Positions 9,116-17,355 of a stretch of 64,000 nucleotides of DNA are shown in pieces (positions within the stretch are counted from its first letter, which is position 1; each line of letters starts with the position of its first letter). The notes beneath the pieces are model-generated. The model ran no database searches, was not told the DNA's origin, and saw only the letters and a list, made by a program, of their open reading frames with translations. The stretch covers positions 2,666,501 to 2,730,500 of the forward strand of contig NZ_JAMLIX010000001.1 in the NCBI RefSeq assembly GCF_023953965.1, in the 5' to 3' direction. A program made the position numbers and the translations under genes. Source of the stretch: Bosea sp. (in: a-proteobacteria). Its GTDB lineage: Bacteria > Pseudomonadota > Alphaproteobacteria > Rhizobiales > Beijerinckiaceae.

Positions 9116-10339
9116 ATGCCGCCCGTCTGCGAAAGCGCCGATGTCGTGATCTGCGGCGGGGCCGCGATCGGTTCCTCCGTCGCCTGTCATCTCGCCGCCG
9201 ATCCCGGCTTCTCCGGCAGAGTCGTGGTGATCGAGAAGGACCCGACCTACCGCTTCTCGGCCTCGGCACTCTCTGCCGCCTCGATCCGCCAGCAATTCTC
9301 GAGCCCGGTGAACATCCGCATCTCGCTCCACGGCATCGCTTTCCTGCGCCATGTCGGGGAGCATCTTGCGGTCGACGGCGAGGTGCCGGCGATCGACCTG
9401 CACGAGGGCGGCTATCTCTATGTCGCGGGCGAGGCCGGCGCGCCCGTTCTCGCCGCCAACCAGAAGCTCCAGGCCACCGAGGGCGCCGACATCGCGCTCT
9501 GCGATCCCGCCGCGCTGAAGCGGCGTTTCCCCTGGCTCAATGTCGAGGACCTCGCCTGCGGCACGTTCGGCGTCAGCGGCGAAGGCTGGTTCGACGGCTG
9601 GGCTCTGCTCCAGGCTTTCCGCAGGAAGGCGCGCAGCCTCGGCGTCGCATACCGCCAGGGCGAGGTCGCGCGCTATCTCACCGAGGCCGGGCGCGTCACG
9701 GGCGTCGAGCTCGCCGACGGCAGCCGCATCGCCTGCGGGGCCGTGGTCAACGCCAGTGGCACGCATGGCGCCAGGCTCGCGGCGACGGCGGGCGTCGCGA
9801 TCCCGGTCAGGTCGATGAAGCGCTACGTCTTCTCCTTCACCTGCAAGGACGATATCGAAGGCTGCCCGCTGCTGATCGATACGACCGGCGCCTGGTGCCG
9901 GCCGGAAGGCCAGCGCACGGCGGAAGGCCGGCTCTTCATCGGCAGCTGCTCGCCGCTGGCGCCGGAGCAGGACGTCGCATGGATCGAGACCGATCCGGCC
10001 GTCGAGGATGTCGACTGGGGTTTCTTCGAGGAGGTGGTGTGGCCCGCGCTCGCCCACCGCATCCCGGCCTTCGAGCGGATCAGGCCGGGCCGCGCCTGGG
10101 CCGGCCCCTACGACATGTGCGGGCTCGACCACAACGCCATCATCGGGCCCGCGGTCGGCCTGCCCAATCTCTATCTCGCCAACGGCTTCTCCGGCCATGG
10201 CCTGCAACAGGCGCCGGCGGTCGGGCGCGGGCTCGCCGAGCATATCGCCCATGGCGGCTATCGCACGCTCGACCTCGCCGATCTCGGCCATGAGCGCGTC
10301 GTCGCGGGCCGGCCGCTCGCGGAGGCCAACATCATCTGA
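9116..10339 (+). CDS. FAD-dependent oxidoreductase of the D-amino acid oxidase (DAO) family, possible L-pipecolate oxidase
   Basis: A 407-residue flavoenzyme with an N-terminal Rossmann dinucleotide fold: VVICGGAAIGSSVACHL at residues 10-26, with E39 of VVVIEKDPTY in the ribose-binding position. A DAO-type substrate domain follows, and the C-terminal FAD contact ANGFSGHGLQQAP lies near residue 360. Members oxidise secondary or primary amines (sarcosine, glycine, D-amino acids, pipecolate). In Pseudomonas, AmaA is a DAO-family L-pipecolate oxidase encoded near amaB, so that role fits this location. It is downstream of the LysR gene on the same strand, and its 3' end converges with the GH15 gene 9 bases away. 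The FOXRED1-like general look means the substrate remains open. Confidence 0.82.
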   Translation: MPPVCESADVVICGGAAIGSSVACHLAADPGFSGRVVVIEKDPTYRFSASALSAASIRQQFSSPVNIRISLHGIAFLRHVGEHLAVDGEVPAIDLHEGGYLYVAGEAGAPVLAANQKLQATEGADIALCDPAALKRRFPWLNVEDLACGTFGVSGEGWFDGWALLQAFRRKARSLGVAYRQGEVARYLTEAGRVTGVELADGSRIACGAVVNASGTHGARLAATAGVAIPVRSMKRYVFSFTCKDDIEGCPLLIDTTGAWCRPEGQRTAEGRLFIGSCSPLAPEQDVAWIETDPAVEDVDWGFFEEVVWPALAHRIPAFERIRPGRAWAGPYDMCGLDHNAIIGPAVGLPNLYLANGFSGHGLQQAPAVGRGLAEHIAHGGYRTLDLADLGHERVVAGRPLAEANII

Positions 10340-10348
10340 CGGGGGGCT

Positions 10349-12190
10349 TCAGAACGCCTCTTCCCAGTCCCGGCTCAGCCGCATCGCACAGTTGATCAGC
10401 CCGACATGCGAATAGGTCTGCGGGAAATTGCCCCAGAGCTCGCCGGTTTTGAGGTCGGCATCCTCGGAGAGCAGGCCGAAGCTGTTGCGCCGTTCCAGGA
10501 TGCGGCCGAACAGCGCCTTCGCCTCCTCGTCGCGCCCGATCGCGTTCAGCGCCTCGACATACCAGAAGGCGCAGATCAGGAAGCCGGTGTGCATGTAGCC
10601 GAAATCGTCCTGCGTGGCGTAGCGCAGCAGCAGGTCGCCGCGCTTCAGATCGCGGCCGATCGCCTCGACGGTCGCGACGAAACGCGGGTCCTGCGGCTTG
10701 ACGAAGCCGAGCTCGGCCAGAAGCAGCAGCGTCGCGTCGAGATCGGCGCCGCCGAAGGTCGAGACGAAATGCCCCTTCCGCTCGTTCCAGATCGCTTCCG
10801 TGATGATCTCCTTGAGCCGGCGGGCATGGCCCTTCCAGTAGTCCCTGCGGTCGGCGCGTCCGAGCGTGCCGGCGATGCGGGCGAGCCGGTCGGCCGCCGC
10901 CCAGCACATCACGCTGGAGAAGGAATGCACCGCTTCCTTCTCGCGCAGCTCCCAGGGGCCGGCATCGGGCTTGTCGAAGACGGCGACGGCGAGCTCGCCC
11001 ATGCGTTCGAGCTGGCCAAACAGCGTGTCCTTGCCCGGCTGGATCAGCCGCCGGTCGAAGAAGGCATGCGTGGCCGCAAGCACGACCGCGCCATAGCCGT
11101 CGTTCTGGACCTGGATCGCCGCGCCGTTGCCGAAGCGCACCGGCTGGTGCCCGCGATAGCCCGAGAGGTTCTTCGCCTCGAACTCGGTCAGCGAGCCGCC
11201 GCGCGTGATCGGATAGAGCGGCGGAAGGTGTTCGGCGCCACTTTCGGAGAAGGTGTCGACGATGTTGGTGATGAAGCCGAGATAATCCTCCATCGTCCGC
11301 GTCGTGCCGAGCCGGTTCAGCGCGTGGACGACGAAATAGGCGTCGCGCAGCCAGCAATAGCGATAGTCCCAGTTGCGCTGGGTGCCGGGCGCCTCGGGGA
11401 TCGAGGTGGTGAGCGCCGCGACGATCGCGCCGGTTTCCTCGAAGGCGCAGAGTTTCAGCGTGATCGCGGCGCGGATCACCTCCTGCTGGTACTCGAAGGG
11501 GATCGAGAGCGCGCGCACCCAGTCGCGCCAGTAATCGGTGGTCTTGTCGAGGAATTCGCGCGAGGTCGTCTCGATCTCGGCGCGCAGCGCCTCGTCGGAG
11601 CCGATGAAGAAGGAATAGACCTGATCGACGGCGAAGGGCGTGCCCTCGACGACATAGGAGAGCGGCGCGTTGGTCGTCAGCCTGATCGTCTGGTCGGCAC
11701 CGACGAAGCGGACATGGTTCGAGCCGCGCGTGACCTCGTCGGGTTCTTCCCCGATGCCGAGGCAGGGCCTGACCATGACGCGGATGCGCGGCCGCCCGGA
11801 GACGCGCCTGACCCGCCGCACGAGCTGCGGCGGCCGGAAGAAGCGCTCGTAGCGGATGAAGCGCGGCGCGAAATCGAGGATCTCGATGGCGTTGCCCTGG
11901 TCGTCCGAAAGCACGGAGGAGAGGATCGCGGTGTTGTCGAGATAGCCCTGCTCGCAGCGCGTCATGCCGACGAGCTCGATGGCGAAGAAGCCCTTCTCGA
12001 GCTCGGCGTCGCCGTCGTCGGCCTGGTTGTCGATCAGCGAGCAGAAGACGGGGTCGCGGTCGAAGCGCGGGAAGCAGCCCCAGACGATGCGGGCGCGCCG
12101 GTCGATCAGCGCGGCGATCGAGCAGTTGCCGATCACGCCGAGATCGAGCGAGGCGGAGTGGTGCCCCGCGGCCGTGGTGGTGACGGTCAT
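10349..12190 (-). CDS. Glycoside hydrolase family 15 protein (trehalase/glucoamylase-like)
   Basis: A 613-residue protein with an N-terminal beta domain (LGVIGNCSIAALIDRRARIVW type start) followed by an (alpha/alpha)6 barrel typical of GH15. The signature segment RNWDYRYCWLRDAYFVVHAL near residue 270 forms part of the glucose-binding cleft. The family hydrolyses alpha-glucosidic bonds with inversion, and some actinobacterial members are trehalases. There is no signal peptide, so it should be cytosolic. The start overlaps the otsB stop by ATGA (12187-12190), giving translational coupling. This linkage to trehalose synthesis points to trehalose or a short alpha-glucan as substrate; the two catalytic glutamates were not pinned down. 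Confidence 0.88.
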   Translation of the reverse strand: MTVTTTAAGHHSASLDLGVIGNCSIAALIDRRARIVWGCFPRFDRDPVFCSLIDNQADDGDAELEKGFFAIELVGMTRCEQGYLDNTAILSSVLSDDQGNAIEILDFAPRFIRYERFFRPPQLVRRVRRVSGRPRIRVMVRPCLGIGEEPDEVTRGSNHVRFVGADQTIRLTTNAPLSYVVEGTPFAVDQVYSFFIGSDEALRAEIETTSREFLDKTTDYWRDWVRALSIPFEYQQEVIRAAITLKLCAFEETGAIVAALTTSIPEAPGTQRNWDYRYCWLRDAYFVVHALNRLGTTRTMEDYLGFITNIVDTFSESGAEHLPPLYPITRGGSLTEFEAKNLSGYRGHQPVRFGNGAAIQVQNDGYGAVVLAATHAFFDRRLIQPGKDTLFGQLERMGELAVAVFDKPDAGPWELREKEAVHSFSSVMCWAAADRLARIAGTLGRADRRDYWKGHARRLKEIITEAIWNERKGHFVSTFGGADLDATLLLLAELGFVKPQDPRFVATVEAIGRDLKRGDLLLRYATQDDFGYMHTGFLICAFWYVEALNAIGRDEEAKALFGRILERRNSFGLLSEDADLKTGELWGNFPQTYSHVGLINCAMRLSRDWEEAF

Positions 12191-13035
12191 GGTCGGTCCT
12201 GCATGAAGCTGGAAGCGGTCAGGCCGCCGCTTTCGGCAGCGTCGAGAAGGATATGCCTGAGCACGGTCGGCGAGGCCAGCCGGCAGGCGGCGCGGCTTTC
12301 GCGGTCGCCGCCGATGCGCACCGACAGCCCGCCCATGGCGTTGACCGCCTGAAAGCCGTCCTCGTCGGTGATGTCGTCGCCGATGAAGACCGGCCGGCGG
12401 CCGGCATAGGCGGGCGACGCCATCAGCCGGGCGATGGCGCTGCCCTTGCTGGCTTCGGCCGGAACGAGCTCGGCGACGGATTTCCCCTCCTGCAGGCGCA
12501 TCGCCGGCCCCATCCGCGCGGCGACGGCGCGCATCAGGGCGAGCGCCTCGCTTTCCAGCGCCGGCGCCAGCCGCCAGTGCAGCGCGATCGAGAGGCGCTT
12601 GTCCTCGACGATGATGCCGACATGGCTGTTGGCGAAGCGGACGAGGTCGCTGAGCGCCGCGCGCATGTCCGCGGGCGCCTCGGCCAGCGCGCGGATCTCG
12701 CCGTCGATGCGGATCTGGGCGCCGTGCAGCCCGGCGATGTCGAAGCGGTGCGGCGCCAGCACGGAATCGAGGAAGCCGATCGGGCGGCCGGAAACGAGCG
12801 CGAGCGCGCCGCCGAGCGAGGCGCGCAAGGCTGCGAGCGCCGGCGCCACCCGCCGGTCGAGATGCACGTCCTCCGGCGAGGGGGCGATCTCCACGAGCGT
12901 CCCGTCGAAATCAAGGAGCAGAGCGATCTCGCGGTTGGAGGGAGCGATCTCGTCAGCGGCTGCGGCAGTATCGGGTTCGATCAAGGTCGTCATCGTCTCG
13001 TATCTGGGCAGAGAAGGTGGCACGAGCGCGGCCAT
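12187..13035 (-). CDS. otsB: Trehalose-6-phosphate phosphatase
   Basis: A HAD-superfamily phosphatase of up to 282 residues that would convert trehalose-6-phosphate to trehalose. The nucleophile motif is LLLDFDGTLVEIAP near residue 40, and the second metal-binding motif is FIGDDITDEDGFQAV near residue 227. Other OtsB features are VSGRPIGFLD and LQEGKSVAELVP. Neither candidate start, 13035 nor the ATG at 12993 (MTTLIEPD), has a strong ribosome binding site, so the first 14 residues are uncertain. The gene is upstream of, and overlaps by four bases, the GH15 gene, and is divergent from otsA. Confidence 0.93.
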   Translation of the reverse strand: MAALVPPSLPRYETMTTLIEPDTAAAADEIAPSNREIALLLDFDGTLVEIAPSPEDVHLDRRVAPALAALRASLGGALALVSGRPIGFLDSVLAPHRFDIAGLHGAQIRIDGEIRALAEAPADMRAALSDLVRFANSHVGIIVEDKRLSIALHWRLAPALESEALALMRAVAARMGPAMRLQEGKSVAELVPAEASKGSAIARLMASPAYAGRRPVFIGDDITDEDGFQAVNAMGGLSVRIGGDRESRAACRLASPTVLRHILLDAAESGGLTASSFMQDRP

Positions 13036-13277
13036 CCGGCAGTGGACATCCTTTTCATGTCTTATCGCCTGATCGCGCGCTCGTCGAAAACAAGGATCGA
13101 GGGGTTGCCTCGATCTGACGAAAGACTAACATGGCGCTCCCAATTTCACCGCACGGCTGCTGCAATGCTGCCATGTGCCCCATGTCCGCACCCTGGAAAC
13201 ATTACGCTTTTGGAAGCGTTCTGTTCCTGTCGCTTTCGGCGAAATGCGGGCGGCCCCCTGTCGGAGAATGCCTGCTC

Positions 13278-14774
13278 ATGCGCCTCGTCGTCGTATCCAA
13301 CCGCGTCACTATTCCCGACCGCCATGAAAAGGCGATGGCGGGCGGGCTCGCGGTTGCGCTGCGCGAGGCGCTGGAGCAGCGCGGCGGACTCTGGTTCGGC
13401 TGGAGCGGCGCCATCGGCGAGGTTTCGCCGACGCAGGTCCGCCAGGTCGAGCGCGGCAACGTCACCTACGCCGTCACCGACCTCAGCGAGGCGGAGCGGC
13501 AGAGCTATTATCTCGGCTTCTCGAACCGGGCGCTGTGGCCGCTGATGCATTACCGGCTCGGCCTGACCGAGTTCCAGCGCGGCGACTATATGGGCTATCT
13601 CGGCGTCAACCGCCGCTTCGCCCGGGCGCTCGCCGGCCTGATCCGGCCCGACGACCTGATCTGGATCCACGACTACCACCTGATTCCGCTGGCGGCGGAG
13701 CTGCGCCGGCGCGGCATCAGCAACCGGATCGGCTATTTCCACCACATTCCCTGGCCGGCGGCCGAGGTCGTCGGCGCCTTGCCCTTCAGCGCGACGCTGA
13801 TCCGCACCATGGCCGCCCACGATCTCGTCGGAATGCAGACCGAGATCGACGCGCGCAACCTGGTCGACGGGCTCATCTCGCTTTGCGGGGCGCGCTCCGA
13901 CGGCCGGCACGTGCGGCTCGGCGGCCGCAGGACGGCCGTGCAGAGCTTCCCGATCGGCATCGACGTCGAGGGCTTCCGGCGGCTGGCTGCCGCTTCGGTG
14001 CGAAAGGCTACGACGCCGCTGCGCGCCACGCGGGTCTCGCTCGGCGAGCGCAAGCTCGTCATCAGCGTCGACCGGCTCGATTATTCCAAGGGCATCGTGC
14101 CGCGGCTGGAGGCCTTCGGCCAGTTCCTGCGCAACCACCCGGAGGAACGCGGCCGGGTCAGCCTGCTGCAGGTCGCGCCGCCCTCGCGCAGTGACGTGCC
14201 GGAATATGCCGAGCTCGACCGCCAGTCCGACGAGGTCGCCGGCCGCCTCAACGCCCAGCTCGGCGAATTCGACTGGACGCCGATCCGCGTGGTCAAGAAG
14301 GCCTATTCGCGCAAGGCGCTGGCCGGCTTCTACCGCCGCGCCCAGGTCGGCCTCGTCACGCCGATGCGCGACGGCATGAACCTCGTCGCCAAGGAGTACA
14401 TCGCGGCGCAGGATCCGGCCGATCCGGGCGTGCTCGTACTGTCGCGCTTCGCCGGCGCCGCCCAGCAGCTCGGCGAGGCGCTGATCGTCAACCCCTTCGA
14501 TTCGCAGGAGGTGGCGGAGGCGATCCGCACCGCGCTCGCCATGCCGAAGACGGAGCGCATCCGCCGCTTCGAACAGCTTTACGCCATCATCTCGGCCACC
14601 GATATCGGCTGGTGGACGCGGCGCTATCTGGCGGCGCTGGCGGGGGAGGGCGCGACGCTGCCCACCGGCGAGGCGACGAGCGCGCCGCGGGCCGGCCCGC
14701 GGCGGATCGCGGCCGCGACGCGCCGCAAGCGCGATGCCGCAGAGCCGTCTTCCCTGACGATGATCCAGTCATGA
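13278..14774 (+). CDS. otsA: Trehalose-6-phosphate synthase
   Basis: A GT20 glycosyltransferase that would join UDP-glucose and glucose-6-phosphate to trehalose-6-phosphate, 498 residues from the ATG at 13278. That start gives the standard N-terminus MRLVVVSNRVTIPDRH; the open frame upstream to 13131 lacks family similarity. Recognisable segments are WFGWSGAIGE, WIHDYHLIPLAAELR (residues ~130-145), FHHIPWPA, the UDP-glucose site VDRLDYSKGI near residue 265, and TPMRDGMNLVAKEYIAAQ near residue 360. The C-terminus has a short, low-similarity Ala/Arg-rich tail. The gene is divergent from otsB-GH15 with about 240 bases between starts, so synthase and phosphatase are made from separate transcripts here. 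Confidence 0.95.
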   Translation: MRLVVVSNRVTIPDRHEKAMAGGLAVALREALEQRGGLWFGWSGAIGEVSPTQVRQVERGNVTYAVTDLSEAERQSYYLGFSNRALWPLMHYRLGLTEFQRGDYMGYLGVNRRFARALAGLIRPDDLIWIHDYHLIPLAAELRRRGISNRIGYFHHIPWPAAEVVGALPFSATLIRTMAAHDLVGMQTEIDARNLVDGLISLCGARSDGRHVRLGGRRTAVQSFPIGIDVEGFRRLAAASVRKATTPLRATRVSLGERKLVISVDRLDYSKGIVPRLEAFGQFLRNHPEERGRVSLLQVAPPSRSDVPEYAELDRQSDEVAGRLNAQLGEFDWTPIRVVKKAYSRKALAGFYRRAQVGLVTPMRDGMNLVAKEYIAAQDPADPGVLVLSRFAGAAQQLGEALIVNPFDSQEVAEAIRTALAMPKTERIRRFEQLYAIISATDIGWWTRRYLAALAGEGATLPTGEATSAPRAGPRRIAAATRRKRDAAEPSSLTMIQS

Positions 14775-14895
14775 ACGCCGGTGCGGCCGGGGGCCGTTTC
14801 GGTGGCCCTTGCCGAATACGGTCTCCGGTCGCTTGAGCCGGATGCGATCAGTTCCGATCAACCTGATCGGTCAATCCGTCTTTCTGATGTTGTTG

Positions 14896-14946
14896 GAGCA
14901 CACGTTATCCGATCAGATTGCATTGCAATCTGATCGGGGCGTGCTC
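14896..14946. repeat. Palindromic intergenic element, variant copy 1 upstream of ptsP
   Basis: A perfect 29-base palindrome occupies 14909-14937: two 14-base arms (CCGATCAGATTGCA and its complement) around one T. It is enclosed by GAGCAC (14896-14901) and GTGCTC (14941-14946). The outer shell, including the preceding TGTTG, matches the outer shell of the elements at 27056-27105 and 58607-58656, but the inner stem has a different sequence. A smaller dyad, CCGATCA-ACC-TGATCGG, lies just upstream at 14854-14870. It would fold as a long hairpin in RNA. It could be a REP-like element or a regulatory stem in the ptsP leader. Confidence 0.65.
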
Positions 14947-15037
14947 TAGAAGGCAGCATGACCGGAGCAGGCGACTCAGGGTTTGGACAGGCATCGCGGC
15001 GTCGATGGCTGAGGAGGCGGGCGGAGGGCTGAGATCG

Positions 15038-17305
15038 ATGCGAGGCGCTCTCGGAGGACCGGGCGTTCTGTTACGCCGTCTCCGCGAGGTCATGGCGGCA
15101 TCGATCAGCCCGCAGGAGCGGCTCGATCGGCTCGTCGTCCTGATCGCCGGCAATCTCGTCGCCGAGGTCTGCTCCGTCTATGTCCTGCGCGAGGACGGCT
15201 CGCTCGAGCTCTACGCGACCGAAGGCTTGAACCGCGAAGCAGTCCACCTCACCACGCTCAGGGCGGGCGAAGGCCTTGTCGGCCTGATCGCGAGCGAGGC
15301 CGTGCCGCTGGCGCTCTCGGACGCACAGGCGCACCCCTCCTTCTCCTACCGGCCCGAGACGGGCGAGGAGATCTACCGCTCCTTCCTCGGCGTTCCGATC
15401 CTGCGGGGCGGTGCGGTGATGGGCGTGCTCGTCATCCAGAACCGCGCCTCGCGGCTCTATTCCGAGGACGAGGTCGAGACGCTGCAGACCACCGCCATGC
15501 TGATGGCGGAGATGATCGCGGCCGGCGGCCTGAAATCGCTGGCGGCGCCGGGCGCCTCGATCGGCCTCGACCGGCCGATCCACGGTGTCGGCGTGGCGCT
15601 GGCGGACGGGGTCGGCCTCGGGCACGCGGTGCTGCACGAGCCGCGCGTGGCGATCACCAACCTGATCGCCGAGAACCCGGCCGCCGAGGTCGGCCGGCTC
15701 GAGGCGGCGATCGGCGAGATGCGCGCCTCGATCGACGAGCTGGTCGAGCGCGGCGACGTCGCCCATACCGGCGAGCATCGCGACGTGCTCGAGACCTTCC
15801 GCATGTTCGCCCATGACCAGGGCTGGCTGCGCCGCATGCGCGAGGTCGTGCTGACCGGGCTGACCGCCGAGGCCGCCGTCGAGCGCGTGCAGTCCGACAC
15901 CCGCGCCAAGATGCTGCGCCAGACCGATCCCTATCTGCGCGAGCGGCTGCACGATCTCGACGATCTCGCCAACCGGCTCCTGCGCACGCTGGTCGGCCGG
16001 GGCAACGGCGTCGCCCGCGAGAACCTGCCGGAGAACGCCATCCTCGTCGCCCGCTCGATGGGGCCGGCGGCGCTGCTCGACTACGACCGCGCCCGTCTGC
16101 GCGGGCTCGTGCTGGAGGAGGGCGGGCCGACCAGCCATATCGCCATCGTCGCCCGCGCGCTCGGCATCCCGGCCGTCGGCGAGGTGGTGAACGCGACCGC
16201 GCTGGTCGAGGCGGGCGACGCCATCATCGTCGACGGCCAGGCCGGCGAGGTCCAGATCCGCCCGCAGCCCGACGTCGAGAACGCCTACAAGGACAAGGCG
16301 CGGCTGCGCGCCCGCAAGCAGAAGCAGTACCAGAAGCTGAAGGAGCTGCCGGCGGTCACCCGCGACGGGGTCGCGATCACGCTCCAGATCAATGCCGGCC
16401 TGTTCGTCGACCTGCCGAATCTGGAGGCGACCGCCGCCTCCGGCATCGGGCTCTTCCGCACCGAGCTGCAGTTCATGGTGGCGCAGCACATGCCGACCAC
16501 CGCCGAGCAGCAGGCGCTCTATGCCGCCGTGCTGGACGCGGCGGCCGAGCGGCCCGTCACCTTCCGCACGCTCGATATCGGCGGCGACAAGGTTTTGCCC
16601 TATATGGAGCGCGTCGAGGAGGAGAACCCGGCGCTGGGCTGGCGCGCGATCCGCATCGGCCTCGACAAGCCGCGGCTGCTGAGGGCGCAGGTGCGCGCCA
16701 TGCTGCGCGCCGGCGCGGGCCGCGACCTCAAGATCATGCTGCCCATGGTCGCGACCACGGAGGAATTCCGCCGCGCCCGCATGATCATCCGCCGCGAGCA
16801 GGCGATGCTGGAGAAGCAGGGCGTGGCGGCCCCGCGCGAGCTTCGCGTCGGCGTCATGGTCGAGGTGCCCTCGCTCCTGTTCGAGCTGCCGGAGATCGCG
16901 CGCGAGGCGGATTTCCTGTCGATCGGCACCAATGACCTGATGCAGTTCCTCTTCGCCGCCGACCGCGAGAACAAGCGCGTCGCCGATCGCTTCGATCCGC
17001 TCGGCGTCGGCCCGCTCAGGGCGCTGCGCAGCATCGTTCAGGCTGCGGCCGAAACCGGCTGCCCCGTCACCGTCTGCGGCGAGATGGGCGGCAAGCCGCT
17101 GGAGACCATGGCCCTGATCGGGCTCGGCTATCGCGGCTTTTCGATGTCGGCCGCCTCGGTCGGGCCGGTCAAGGCGATGCTGCGCGCGCTCGACGCGGGC
17201 AGGCTCGGCGAGCGCATGGAGTGTATGCTCGCGGCGCCCGAGGGCGTCACCAATCTGCGCCCGCAGCTTTCCGCCTTCGCGGCGGAGTTCAAGGTCCCGG
17301 TCTAG
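15038..17305 (+). CDS. ptsP: Phosphoenolpyruvate-protein phosphotransferase, EI-Ntr (GAF domain-containing)
   Basis: A 755-residue Enzyme I of the nitrogen phosphotransferase system, passing phosphate from PEP to NPr and on to EIIA-Ntr, with regulatory rather than sugar-uptake roles. An N-terminal GAF domain covers residues ~15-160. Then come the EI N-terminal domain, the swivelling domain with the phospho-accepting histidine in GGPTSHIAIVARALGIPA (~370), and the PEP-binding barrel. The barrel carries GIGLFRTELQFM, FRTLDIGGDK and the active-site CGEMGG near residue 680. The ATG at 15038 is preferred because GGAGGG lies upstream (15022-15027) and the N-terminus then matches the family. A longer frame from 14918 would start inside the palindrome. 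A 24-codon ORF (14958-15032) precedes it. Confidence 0.95.
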   Translation: MRGALGGPGVLLRRLREVMAASISPQERLDRLVVLIAGNLVAEVCSVYVLREDGSLELYATEGLNREAVHLTTLRAGEGLVGLIASEAVPLALSDAQAHPSFSYRPETGEEIYRSFLGVPILRGGAVMGVLVIQNRASRLYSEDEVETLQTTAMLMAEMIAAGGLKSLAAPGASIGLDRPIHGVGVALADGVGLGHAVLHEPRVAITNLIAENPAAEVGRLEAAIGEMRASIDELVERGDVAHTGEHRDVLETFRMFAHDQGWLRRMREVVLTGLTAEAAVERVQSDTRAKMLRQTDPYLRERLHDLDDLANRLLRTLVGRGNGVARENLPENAILVARSMGPAALLDYDRARLRGLVLEEGGPTSHIAIVARALGIPAVGEVVNATALVEAGDAIIVDGQAGEVQIRPQPDVENAYKDKARLRARKQKQYQKLKELPAVTRDGVAITLQINAGLFVDLPNLEATAASGIGLFRTELQFMVAQHMPTTAEQQALYAAVLDAAAERPVTFRTLDIGGDKVLPYMERVEEENPALGWRAIRIGLDKPRLLRAQVRAMLRAGAGRDLKIMLPMVATTEEFRRARMIIRREQAMLEKQGVAAPRELRVGVMVEVPSLLFELPEIAREADFLSIGTNDLMQFLFAADRENKRVADRFDPLGVGPLRALRSIVQAAAETGCPVTVCGEMGGKPLETMALIGLGYRGFSMSAASVGPVKAMLRALDAGRLGERMECMLAAPEGVTNLRPQLSAFAAEFKVPV

Positions 17306-17355
17306 CGAGGCTGCGTCCCGCTGCCGCCTGCCCCTTTCGTTTCACGAGTTCGTGC

